Source: Planctomycetota bacterium | Lineage (GTDB): Bacteria; Planctomycetota; UBA11346 | NCBI GenBank assembly: GCA_024641365.1 | Contig: JAHEDF010000103.1 | Location: 1 to 10,260, forward strand | Reading direction: 5' to 3' | DNA length: 10,260 nucleotides | In this document: piece after piece, positions 1 to 7,251 of the stretch | Position numbering within the stretch: position 1 is the stretch's first letter | Layout of the letters: every line of letters starts with the position of its first letter | Notes under the pieces: model-generated | What the model saw: the letters and a program-made list of their open reading frames with translations, nothing else | What the model was told of the DNA's origin: nothing | The model's database searches: none | Made by a program: the position numbers and the translations under genes

Positions 1-3000
1 AGCAGGGTCACCATTTTGTAATAATAATCGTGCTGCACGGTCAGGGAGCTGACGAATATACTCATCCCACTGCGGTGTTATAGTACGTTGTGACATTGCT
101 AATAACCAACGAATGGCGGGCTTCGCATCGGTGAGTACCGGAGCGAGGTCACGCTCTTCACTTATGAGCCAATTCATGAGTGGTATAATGACCTGCGGTT
201 GATCGGCTAACGAACGAGTTGCTAAACGTGCCAATGCCGTGGCTGCTTCCAGGCGATTAGCACTAATTTCTGTGGTGATAACCTCGCGAATAGCTGTTGC
301 TAAACGCTCGCGACTCGCCGTACTGTTATAGGCTCGTAAAATATTAGCGATCGCATCGTCATCATGCGCGCCATTAATGCGCACATGTAATCCCCACTCA
401 CCATTTCCTTGTTGCACCATACATAATAATTCATTGGTACCGGCTTTAAAACGTACAGGAATTTTTATTTGCCCAGGTAAGACAGAACGGTTTTCTCTGT
501 CTTCATGTACAAGTTCACGATTAAACCATACTACCAAACCATCATCCGCACCAATTTCCAATTCGCCTTCACCAGCATTTGCGCTAAAAGTGCGGTAGGT
601 AAAGGCGACACAGTTTTCTTTGTGGTATAAGCGAGCGAGATCAAGAATATTATCGCGATACGCATCAGCTCCTGGACGACTCCAACGCAAATCCCCAGCT
701 CCACTATCTAATCGTATATGGCGAAATGAAACGGGTGGTTTTTGATAGGCTTGCCAATTATCATTTGGAAACGGTCCAATGACATGCCAATCAGTAATCA
801 CTGGTGAAAATAGCGGATTGGTTTCCTTTTTAGTTGGTGCTTTGTTGGCAATTGCCAGCAAGCGTTCACCTGCCGGGCTATCCACTAAGCAGGTGATGGC
901 GTAGGCGTATCGCCATGCCGATATCGCGTTCGTATCAGTAGTTTCTTTTGCTTTTTTAATTGCGTCCATTGCCAACGCATGCTGTGCGCCGATCTGAGCA
1001 GCGCATGCTTGTTGATAATAAATAATTGCACCAGGGATATTATTATTAGCAGCAGATAATTCTGCTAATTCGACTAAAATACTTTCCCACGGTGTCTCGC
1101 TATTATAATATTTTTGTAAATGAGTTAGTGCAGTAAGTCGTTGGTCATTTTTTGCTTCACGACTCGCTTGTTGGGCTTGTAGCGCGTAGAGTAATGCCAA
1201 CTGCTGCGCATTTTGTCCGGCGCATGCTGTTACGGCAGTGGTATCGTGTTGGGGATCACGCACCATGGCCTGCAACAATAAAGGAAAGCGTAATTCATGA
1301 GTTTCCGGTAACCGTTCTGCCACACCGCGTAAAATTTCCGGAATGTTATCTTGTTGCTTGGTTATCAACGCTAAGCGAGCCAATTCAAAACCAGCTTCGG
1401 TGAGCGTAACGGTATCAAGCTGTTCACTGGCTAAAAGTTTTTTACACAACGTCGTAGCACGATCAGGGAAACCCATGGTTTTCCATAGGCGCACTAAATT
1501 GAGTTGTGTGGTCGGTGAATTACCATCATCGCTGGCTTGTCGCCGTTTGGCTAAGGCGTCTATGGTTTCAATTAATTTTGTTTCGTCGCGTAATGAACGA
1601 TAGAGACGAGCACGAGCAAATGAAAGTGCATCGACTTGCTGACCAGTGAGTTCATCACTATCTAATGCCTGTCCCAGTATGTCAGCAGCTAAATGGCGTT
1701 GGCCAAGCGCTTCATACCACGTGCTGATTTCTTGAGATGCACGAACTATGTTTTCCGTATCGTTAGAAAATGTATTAATCGCATATGTCAGATCCGCTAC
1801 GCGCTGCAGCGGCGAAGCGGCATCATGTCGAAATGAAAAACGACAATTGCCACCCCAGGCAGAGGTTAAGTGCAAGACAACAATATTTTCTCCACGATTG
1901 AGCCACACCGTTGCTGCATAACGGTCAGGTACAATATCGGTTTCGTAACCCCACCGTTTATCAGCGACTAAACGGCCATTGACGTAAATGTCGATTGCCT
2001 TTGCACCATCAAATAAAAAACGTTCTATGTGTGGTTCTTCGCAGCGAATTGTTGTAATGGCGTAAGCAACTTCCCCATCATTTTTAATAGGAATTTGTGT
2101 TTTGAGATTAATTGAACGTCGTGATTGTGGCCCTTCTCCGACAACGGGATTCCACACTAAATCATGGCCAGCAATTATGGGAAATCCATTTGTAGTATCG
2201 ATGGTACGTTCAGGTCCATATTCTTTATCCGTTGCGGGTAATGGTCCCAATAAATGCCAATCATCCACCGTGGTTTGATCGAGATCGGCTTGGCGAATTT
2301 CTTCAAAGCCAGTGGCTTTTTGTACGATACGTGCACGCGGTAGCGCCGGCACGTCATTACTGATGCGTAATTGACGAATGGTAAACGTGACGGGTGTTGA
2401 GTGACCGGGATCAAGTGCATTATTTGCAAGTAATGGTTGTCGTTTTTCAGCATCATCACCAAACCATCCACGTCCAACAACGACATAACCCGGTGGTTTA
2501 GAAAATAAATTATCACGGCGCGGTAAACTAATTAATGTTTTATAAGTTATTCCATCTTTGCTGATTGCTGCACTGACATCATTGCCGGTCACTAATAAAC
2601 GAACATGTGCTGGTGCTTCTCCGCTATATAATTGGTGGTCAGTTGCGCGTGATTCAATATTTCCATCGACAATCGACCAAGCCCATCCACGACGACGCCA
2701 TGGTTCATAGCGTTCAACGCCTTCACTCATGCCACCTAAACCAATCAGAATTGCATTAGTAGGATTCCAATACAGCGCTATGAATGTGGGAATACCGCCT
2801 ATTTCACGTTGTTGTTCACTATTAATCAGCGCCGATATAACTAAGGGTTTGTGATCGTTTCCATCAATATCCAGAGAACGAAAGAGCGCTTGATATTTAG
2901 CGAGAGGTCCAGTTATAGATAAAACCCCATTGTTAAATTGTTGCGTTGTGCCGTCTGCAACTTTCCATTCCCAGTGTGTGGGCGCTTCGTTGCCAGTAAA

Positions 3001-3081
3001 ATCAGCAGGCCACGCTAAATCGACAGCGTGGAGAGCTGTGGTGCAAACGAGCAGACACATCCATGTCACAAATAGTCGCAT
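1..3081 (-). CDS. Large secreted multidomain protein with two jelly-roll modules and helical repeats (C-terminus outside window)
   Basis: The frame is open for 1027 codons from ATG at 3081 to the left edge, translated by hand, so the protein is longer than 1027 residues. Residues 1-19 form a signal peptide (MRLFVTWMCLLVC..., cleavage near LHA|VD). Residues about 20-245 look like a concanavalin/lectin-type beta-sandwich, rich in Trp and Gly. At 273 a 'DDWHLLGPLP' motif opens a jelly-roll module with 'DGAKAIDIYVNGRLV' near 357-371. Residues about 430-750 are helical and TPR-like. At 764 'DWHVIGPFPND' opens a second module with 'DDGLVVWFNRELVHED' at 846-861 and 'GEWGLHVRI' near 900. Helical repeats then follow to the edge. 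Such PA14/galactose-binding-like modules are common in secreted PVC-group proteins. A surface protein that binds glycan or protein is inferred; no catalytic motif was seen. It follows the NPCBM gene by 39 bp, so it is probably cotranscribed. Confidence 0.85.
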   Translation of the reverse strand, partial: MRLFVTWMCLLVCTTALHAVDLAWPADFTGNEAPTHWEWKVADGTTQQFNNGVLSITGPLAKYQALFRSLDIDGNDHKPLVISALINSEQQREIGGIPTFIALYWNPTNAILIGLGGMSEGVERYEPWRRRGWAWSIVDGNIESRATDHQLYSGEAPAHVRLLVTGNDVSAAISKDGITYKTLISLPRRDNLFSKPPGYVVVGRGWFGDDAEKRQPLLANNALDPGHSTPVTFTIRQLRISNDVPALPRARIVQKATGFEEIRQADLDQTTVDDWHLLGPLPATDKEYGPERTIDTTNGFPIIAGHDLVWNPVVGEGPQSRRSINLKTQIPIKNDGEVAYAITTIRCEEPHIERFLFDGAKAIDIYVNGRLVADKRWGYETDIVPDRYAATVWLNRGENIVVLHLTSAWGGNCRFSFRHDAASPLQRVADLTYAINTFSNDTENIVRASQEISTWYEALGQRHLAADILGQALDSDELTGQQVDALSFARARLYRSLRDETKLIETIDALAKRRQASDDGNSPTTQLNLVRLWKTMGFPDRATTLCKKLLASEQLDTVTLTEAGFELARLALITKQQDNIPEILRGVAERLPETHELRFPLLLQAMVRDPQHDTTAVTACAGQNAQQLALLYALQAQQASREAKNDQRLTALTHLQKYYNSETPWESILVELAELSAANNNIPGAIIYYQQACAAQIGAQHALAMDAIKKAKETTDTNAISAWRYAYAITCLVDSPAGERLLAIANKAPTKKETNPLFSPVITDWHVIGPFPNDNWQAYQKPPVSFRHIRLDSGAGDLRWSRPGADAYRDNILDLARLYHKENCVAFTYRTFSANAGEGELEIGADDGLVVWFNRELVHEDRENRSVLPGQIKIPVRFKAGTNELLCMVQQGNGEWGLHVRINGAHDDDAIANILRAYNSTASRERLATAIREVITTEISANRLEAATALARLATRSLADQPQVIIPLMNWLISEERDLAPVLTDAKPAIRWLLAMSQRTITPQWDEYIRQLPDRAARLLLQNGDPA

Positions 3082-3087
3082 TAGTTT

Positions 3088-3091
3088 TCCT
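3088..3091 (-). promoter_or_regulatory. Ribosome binding site of the large secreted protein
   Basis: On the minus strand AGGA lies 6 nt before ATG at 3081. This supports that start, and the signal peptide begins immediately at this Met. Confidence 0.55.
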
Positions 3092-3120
3092 ACCAGCATT
3101 ATAGTCACAGGAGTTACTTT

Positions 3121-4320
3121 CTACGGACCAGCATGAATCACCGCTGCCCATGCCCACACAACTTCATCATCAGTTGTCGTGCCATCTGCACCGGAATCTG
3201 TAATTAAAGTAAGGGTGCTGATCCCTGCTAAGGGAACGGTAATGGTGTGAGAATTATGATCAGCTAAGGTTACTTCTGTTAAAACTTTTTTATCACCAAG
3301 CACGCGAACCACAGCATCGCCGCGTTGTCCGTATGCTTGGTCACGCGCAACGGTGACGACAAATGCTGTAGCTGGTTGTGTTAACGTGAAGGTGGCCTCA
3401 CTACGTGCACGCGTATAAAGACCATGTTCTACGGTGTTACCAGCAAGTTTTAGTATATCACCGCGCCAAGTGCGATTTTTTTCTGGAGCAATACCGGCAT
3501 CTAAAAAACCAGTTTGAGTGGATGTAGATGCAATCTGACTAAGCGGCTGAATATGCGTGCTGACTGTCCACCAGCACGCAACCATTTCTATCGGGAGTGT
3601 AATTTTCCCAAAAATACTGTGTTCTAACACGACCTGTTTATCTGTTAATGTTATGATGGTACCGCTAACAAGTTCGCCGCTGACTAAACGCAGATAATGT
3701 GGTGCGGAGCTAGGCGTCAGCGCGGTTTCAAGTCGCAACAACGTTAATCGCGAACGTGGAATATCAATTATACGTTTACCGGTATTTATACCTGCGGAAC
3801 CATTATTTAAAAAAGTAAGATTGCCACTGAGTGCATCGCCATTACTAAATTCTGCTCCAGCACTCATCACATTTATACGAGTAAGATTATGCGTGGTTTG
3901 TGGCGCGAGAATAAAAGCTGCTAATGCTTCAGCGGGTATGGTATGTGTTCCAAAACGATCCGTGGTCAGTGATGCCTGGCCATTTTGCAGACTCAACGTT
4001 GCACCAGCAATCACATCGCCATTTGCTAAAATAATACCCTGATCAACTTGTGGCACAGGCGATAAATCCCTTTGCTGTGCCGCTATGACATCGTGTAAAT
4101 TTATTTTTTTACCTGCGACTTGCAGCTCTTGGCCTTGAACGTTTGTTGGCCCAGTATGCCATGTGCCGTCGCTACTAAGCAGCAGAAAATCAGCAGCTGA
4201 TAAGACAGAACAATTAAGACAGCTAATTATGGTTGTTAGGACAATGCCGCGCAGCCATCGTTTGATTGCGATAGCAGGAATTAAAAAACGAGGATTCGAT
4301 AATATGGCTCTTTTTTCCAT
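3121..4320 (-). CDS. Secreted NPCBM/NEW2-domain protein with three internal beta repeats
   Basis: The product is 399 residues from ATG at 4320. A GTG at 4338, 3 nt after the upstream stop, would add six residues; neither start has a clear Shine-Dalgarno sequence. The hydrophobic stretch GIVLTTIISC (25-34) is a signal sequence. Cleavage may occur near LSA|AD, but IISC formally fits a lipobox, so a lipoprotein is possible. Three repeats of about 40 residues (roughly 96-138, 156-197, 210-252) share the pattern 'NGDxxxGxLxxLxxG...iP...LxxLxL'. Residues about 270-396 match the NPCBM (novel putative carbohydrate-binding module) fold, with 'GLYTRARSEATFTL', 'VARDQAYGQRGDAVVRVLGD' and 'ISTLTLITDSGADGTTTDDEVVWAWA' as recognisable stretches. 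NPCBM domains bind glycans in glycosidases, but no hydrolase domain is attached here. A glycan-binding envelope role is inferred. It probably belongs to one operon with its neighbours on both sides. Confidence 0.87.
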   Translation of the reverse strand: MEKRAILSNPRFLIPAIAIKRWLRGIVLTTIISCLNCSVLSAADFLLLSSDGTWHTGPTNVQGQELQVAGKKINLHDVIAAQQRDLSPVPQVDQGIILANGDVIAGATLSLQNGQASLTTDRFGTHTIPAEALAAFILAPQTTHNLTRINVMSAGAEFSNGDALSGNLTFLNNGSAGINTGKRIIDIPRSRLTLLRLETALTPSSAPHYLRLVSGELVSGTIITLTDKQVVLEHSIFGKITLPIEMVACWWTVSTHIQPLSQIASTSTQTGFLDAGIAPEKNRTWRGDILKLAGNTVEHGLYTRARSEATFTLTQPATAFVVTVARDQAYGQRGDAVVRVLGDKKVLTEVTLADHNSHTITVPLAGISTLTLITDSGADGTTTDDEVVWAWAAVIHAGP

Positions 4321-4341
4321 ATCAAAGTACCCACTCACAAA

Positions 4342-5376
4342 TTAGCGCTGATAAATAGGCAGAAAGCGGTAAGGGATATTTAGCACTAAAGCTGCCATCG
4401 CGGTTGGATATTGATCGTAACCACTGCTCCAACGACCATCGGCTTGTTGCGTGCTCATTAATTTTTTAGTGATAGCAGGATACCACTGATTCCAAGCACG
4501 CCGTCCCCATTCGCCAGCACTTTGCGCCTGATAAATACCCATCGCGGCATAATATTGGCCATAATAATAATGTTCCTTTTCAGCAGGCACTTTTCCAACG
4601 GGATCATGTGATATTAAATAATCGACACCTTCCATGACTTCTTTGGCGCGATAATTACCCGCAACCTGGAGCGATAAGACGCCGGCTCCGGTTAATGCGA
4701 AGCCGGATTTTCCACTGCCTGGTGTATAACTAAAACCACCTTCTTTGCCTGCCTCTTTTGAACTATGACAGCTTTTTACATATTCTATACCAAGATCGAT
4801 GGTTTCTTTGGGAACCAAAATTCCGCCATCTTTTGCAGCACGTAATGCCATCAACATCATAACCGTTACGGATAAATCATCGTCAGCCACACGCGGTTGA
4901 TAACGCCAACCACCTTTGCGATTTTGCGTCGCCACAATTAATTCAATCGCCCGTTTTACCACATCGCGGACACGTGTGTCCTGTGTCATGCCCCACACTT
5001 CTGCTAATGCCAAGGTTGCTAATCCATGATGATACATGGGGGCACCTTGCATGCCCTGTTTATAAATTAAACCATTTGGTTGCGCACAATTAAGTAAATA
5101 TTGGGTGGCCTTTGCTGTGCTGGTGCCGTGTTCGCCAGATCCCGGTACATGGCCACCGCTTAAAAATGCTAACGTGCATGACGCAACAATGCCGGTGGTG
5201 GAGCCAAAGCTTCCAGGCCATGAACCGTCATCACGTTGTGTACTCGCTAAATAAGCTAAGGCTTTTTTGCTGGCAGCGGCAGCCGCAGGAGAAATTTCAA
5301 TTTGATCAGCGGAGGTGTCTTGGGCATAGATCGCTGGTGCGTTAAATAATGCTAATCCAATTATTAAATGAGGCAT
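4342..5376 (-). CDS. Exported prenyltransferase/squalene-oxidase-repeat (alpha/alpha toroid) protein
   Basis: The product is 344 residues from ATG at 5376. Residues 1-18 (MPHLIIGLALFNAPAIYA|QD) form a signal sequence with a clean A-x-A site, although the n-region has no Lys or Arg. The mature part carries toroid-type repeats, a helix followed by a 'Q..dGsW/GGW' turn: LASTQRDDGSWPG (about 43-55), NCAQPNGL (96-103), ATQNRKGGWRYQP (149-161), a GGFSYTP turn (213-219) and STQQADGRW (308-316). This matches the terpenoid-cyclase/protein-prenyltransferase fold as found in secreted PVC-group proteins. The nearest acidic run is ADDDLS (164-169), which is not the class II cyclase DxDD motif, so enzymatic cyclisation is doubtful; a binding scaffold like complement-type toroids is more likely. 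The frame stays open upstream to ATG 5499, but that stretch is repeat DNA with no membrane or domain signal, so the inner start is preferred with moderate confidence. Confidence 0.88.
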   Translation of the reverse strand: MPHLIIGLALFNAPAIYAQDTSADQIEISPAAAAASKKALAYLASTQRDDGSWPGSFGSTTGIVASCTLAFLSGGHVPGSGEHGTSTAKATQYLLNCAQPNGLIYKQGMQGAPMYHHGLATLALAEVWGMTQDTRVRDVVKRAIELIVATQNRKGGWRYQPRVADDDLSVTVMMLMALRAAKDGGILVPKETIDLGIEYVKSCHSSKEAGKEGGFSYTPGSGKSGFALTGAGVLSLQVAGNYRAKEVMEGVDYLISHDPVGKVPAEKEHYYYGQYYAAMGIYQAQSAGEWGRRAWNQWYPAITKKLMSTQQADGRWSSGYDQYPTAMAALVLNIPYRFLPIYQR

Positions 5377-5390
5377 GACAACTTTTAAGA

Positions 5391-5420
5391 AGCTGCGAGC
5401 TGCGAGCTGCGAGCTGCGAG
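5391..5420 (+). repeat. Tandem heptamer array (agctgcg, about 4.3 copies)
   Basis: Four perfect head-to-tail copies of agctgcg, followed by 'ag', occupy 30 bp just upstream of the toroid gene start. If the toroid gene began at 5499, these bases would encode an Arg-Ser-Ser-Gln-Leu-Ala-Ala-type stretch, which is typical of translated repeat DNA. Confidence 0.9.
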
Positions 5421-5549
5421 TAAAGCGTTTTGCGCTTTGTTCGACAGCTCCGTGCTTGATGCAGTTTCTGTCGGTCACAGAGAGGTGAGTATACAACATA
5501 ATACTTTCAAACTCAGGTGATAAAAACTCGTAGCTCGTAGTCCGTAGCT
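5398..5549. repeat. MITE- or REP-like element bounded by imperfect 23-bp inverted repeats
   Basis: The 23 bases at 5398-5420 are the reverse complement of 5527-5549 at 18 of 23 positions. Four of the five differences would be G-T wobble pairs on the plus strand, and one is an A-C mismatch. The 106-bp interior contains a perfect 6-bp stem (aaagcg / cgcttt, loop of 5) at 5422-5438. No open frame of its own and no target-site duplication was identified. The element fills most of the gap between the coiled-coil and toroid genes and ends 3 bp from the coiled-coil stop codon. It could be a miniature mobile element, a REP-like intergenic repeat or a transcript hairpin. The inverted repeat is directly visible; its nature is inferred. 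Confidence 0.5.
5527..5549 (-). repeat. Degenerate heptamer array (ctcgtag, 3 units plus 2 bases)
   Basis: The plus strand reads ctcgtag, ctcgtag, tccgtag, ct. On the minus strand the unit is ctacgag, a one-base variant of the ctgcgag unit (a rotation of agctgcg) seen on the plus strand at 5391-5420. The two arrays therefore carry the same family of unit in opposite orientation. The array lies just after the stop of the coiled-coil gene. Confidence 0.75.
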
Positions 5550-5552
5550 ACA

Positions 5553-7055
5553 TCATTTTCCTGCTGCGAGATTTTGATAATATAAAGATAATTGTTTTTC
5601 ATAGCGCGCGGGGAATTTATCTTTCTGCGCAGCATTTAATGTTTCACGTTCTTTGGGCGGTAAATCCACTTGCCATGCCGCATTACCGTGTTCGTTATTT
5701 TTGTCACCATTTTGTAAATCAGCGCCAAGATCTTTTGGTTCTTTCGGATCAACGGTTTGCGACTGATTTTGCACGACTAATTGCGGTGGCTCTTCAGTTG
5801 GCATTGGCTTACCAGGTTGTCCAGGTTTTGGCGGCATGGGTGCGCCCGTAGCCTTGGCTAATTCTTGCTTCAAACCTTCGCTTAATTTTTCCAGTGCAGC
5901 TAACGCTTTTTCTTGTTCACTCGCGGCTTCGCCCTGATCTTGTTTTCCTAATTCCTTCGCGGCTTCGCCTTGTGCTTCAGATGCTTCTTTTGCCGTGCTT
6001 TCTAACGCTGCTGGCGTTTCCACCTGCGCTAATTGAGCTTGCAGATCAGCTTGTTGCGCTTGCTGTTGATTAAATTCTTGAGGACTACTGTTTTGATCAA
6101 GCGCTTTGGTTTTTTCATTTAATTGTTGTTGCTGCTGTTGAATACTTTCAACTTGCGCGATTTGTTGTTCGAGTTCCGCTGCCGTTGGACTTTGTTCCGG
6201 CGATTCGCTATTTAATTGTTCTTGGGCTTTTTCTAGTGCGTCGAGCACTTTTTGCTGTGCTTCTTGAGCCTGAGCTAATTGATTATCAGCAATATCCTGT
6301 GCGGCTTCTTCAATGGCATCTTGAACGGCGGCATCAGCTAATTTCTCTAATGCTTTTTCAGTTTCTTTCGCTTGTTCAGGATTATCTTTCTTTTGCTCTT
6401 TCGCTTGTTCTTTTAATGCTTCGACCGCTTCTTCAACTTGTTTTTCTAATTCATTTTGTTGTTCTGCGGTTTTTTCTAAATCTTTCTTTTCTTCTTTATT
6501 CAGTTCTTCTTCTTTTTTGCCCAAAGTTTTCTCTGCTAATTTTTCAGTAGTCTCTTTGATGCGCTTTTGTTCTTTTATTACTTCGGATAGATCCTTTTTG
6601 GCTTTTTTTCCGAGTTTCTTTTGTAGTTCATCTAACAAACGATTTAATTCTACCACAATAGCATCTTGGCCTGATGAGGCTTCAATTAATTCGTTACGTA
6701 TTGCGACTAAATTTTGTAATTGCCGAGCATGGGATAAGCGTTTGGTGACATTCGGCATGTTGGGCTGATCAACTTTTGCGTCAGGCGCACTTAAATCTTG
6801 CAAGGCAACCGTTAAGGTATCGAGCGCTTTTAATTTATTTTCATCGCCAAGGCCGTTGTAACGATATTCATCAATAAGACCGAGTACATCTTGACCAGTG
6901 GCAATGGTTTGCGAATTAAGACTGCGTTGACGCCCTTCTTCCGAACGAACGGCACGACTGGTCGATTGGTCGGCTGACCATGCCTGTCCGCTAACAACAG
7001 CCAGGGGGGCGGCAACTGCGATGGCACATAAAACTGGGCTCAATATATGTCTCAT
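5553..7055 (-). CDS. Exported Glu/Gln/Lys/Ala-rich coiled-coil protein
   Basis: The product is 500 residues from ATG at 7055. AAGGGA 6 nt upstream fixes this start over the in-frame TTG at 7061. Residues 1-28 are a signal peptide ending AWSA|DQ. Residues about 130-400 are almost entirely charged or Gln/Ala heptad-like helix, including a run of six Gln near 306. A Pro-rich linker follows (about 405-425, 'PMPPKPGQPGKPMP'), then an acidic/Asn-rich stretch, and finally a C-terminal motif (461-500) with the key elements WQVDLPPKERE, FPARYEKQL and YYQNLA. In PVC genomes, proteins of this type follow DUF4175-like membrane proteins, and a comparable Gln-rich coiled coil forms the C-terminal half of full-length DUF4175 proteins. 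An elongated periplasmic or surface structural partner is inferred. The conserved tail after a flexible linker looks like a docking segment. No enzymatic motif is present and the function is unknown. Confidence 0.87.
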   Translation of the reverse strand: MRHILSPVLCAIAVAAPLAVVSGQAWSADQSTSRAVRSEEGRQRSLNSQTIATGQDVLGLIDEYRYNGLGDENKLKALDTLTVALQDLSAPDAKVDQPNMPNVTKRLSHARQLQNLVAIRNELIEASSGQDAIVVELNRLLDELQKKLGKKAKKDLSEVIKEQKRIKETTEKLAEKTLGKKEEELNKEEKKDLEKTAEQQNELEKQVEEAVEALKEQAKEQKKDNPEQAKETEKALEKLADAAVQDAIEEAAQDIADNQLAQAQEAQQKVLDALEKAQEQLNSESPEQSPTAAELEQQIAQVESIQQQQQQLNEKTKALDQNSSPQEFNQQQAQQADLQAQLAQVETPAALESTAKEASEAQGEAAKELGKQDQGEAASEQEKALAALEKLSEGLKQELAKATGAPMPPKPGQPGKPMPTEEPPQLVVQNQSQTVDPKEPKDLGADLQNGDKNNEHGNAAWQVDLPPKERETLNAAQKDKFPARYEKQLSLYYQNLAAGK

Positions 7056-7061
7056 AAGCAA

Positions 7062-7067
7062 TCCCTT
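7062..7067 (-). promoter_or_regulatory. Ribosome binding site of the coiled-coil gene
   Basis: AAGGGA on the minus strand lies 6 nt before ATG 7055. It overlaps the region where the upstream TTG candidate (7061) would start, so it selects the ATG. Confidence 0.7.
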
Positions 7068-7251
7068 GTAAGGTGATAACGGCCAGTTGGCCCAGTTGTT
7101 ACTGAGGGGAATTTACCCAAAAATAAGTGACCTGAACAGTCTTGTATTAAGACGTCCACCTCTGCTAAGCCATGGGTAATGCGCTGTTGTTTGCACATGG
7201 GTTTGTTTTGTCCCGATATTATTGAAGGCACCTGACCATGAGAACGCATGA
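7068..7251. other. Intergenic spacer with no recognised gene
   Basis: About 184 bp separate the stop of the DUF4175-like gene from the ribosome binding site of the coiled-coil gene. Visible structure is limited to a small palindrome (ggcca-gt-tggcc, 7081-7092) and a 5-bp stem with a 5-nt loop (gtctt / aagac, 7139-7153). Neither is followed by a T-run, so no intrinsic terminator is called. A short minus-strand frame crosses it but has no family resemblance. The spacing suggests that the coiled-coil gene may have its own promoter here, but no convincing -35/-10 pair was found. Confidence 0.5.

Noticed and set aside
2175..2516. Minus-strand 113-codon open frame
   Set aside because: It lies inside the long secreted-protein gene in another frame, while the main frame is uninterrupted and carries a signal peptide and recognised modules.
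4505..5265. Toroid protein as a squalene-hopene cyclase or protein prenyltransferase enzyme
   Set aside because: It has an export signal, is about half the length of a squalene-hopene cyclase, and carries no DxDD; ADDDLS does not fit the motif.
5391..5420. Heptamer array as a CRISPR array
   Set aside because: The unit is 7 bp in pure tandem with no spacers; it is a simple tandem repeat.
5422..5438. Hairpin aaagcg-ttttg-cgcttt as an intrinsic terminator
   Set aside because: The stem is only 6 bp with few GC pairs, and no T-run follows on either strand beyond the stem itself.
5489..5494. TATACT on the minus strand as a -10 box for the toroid gene
   Set aside because: The hexamer is good, but no -35 lies at proper spacing: TTGAAA is only 11 bases upstream, and at 17 bases the sequence is CTGAGT. 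Not reported as a promoter.
6185..6550. Plus-strand 121-codon open frame, Leu/Phe-rich and membrane-like
   Set aside because: It is the antisense of the coiled-coil gene. Antisense of Glu/Lys/Gln/Ala-rich codons gives Leu, Phe, Val and Ser, so the hydrophobic look is an artefact. No ribosome binding site was seen.
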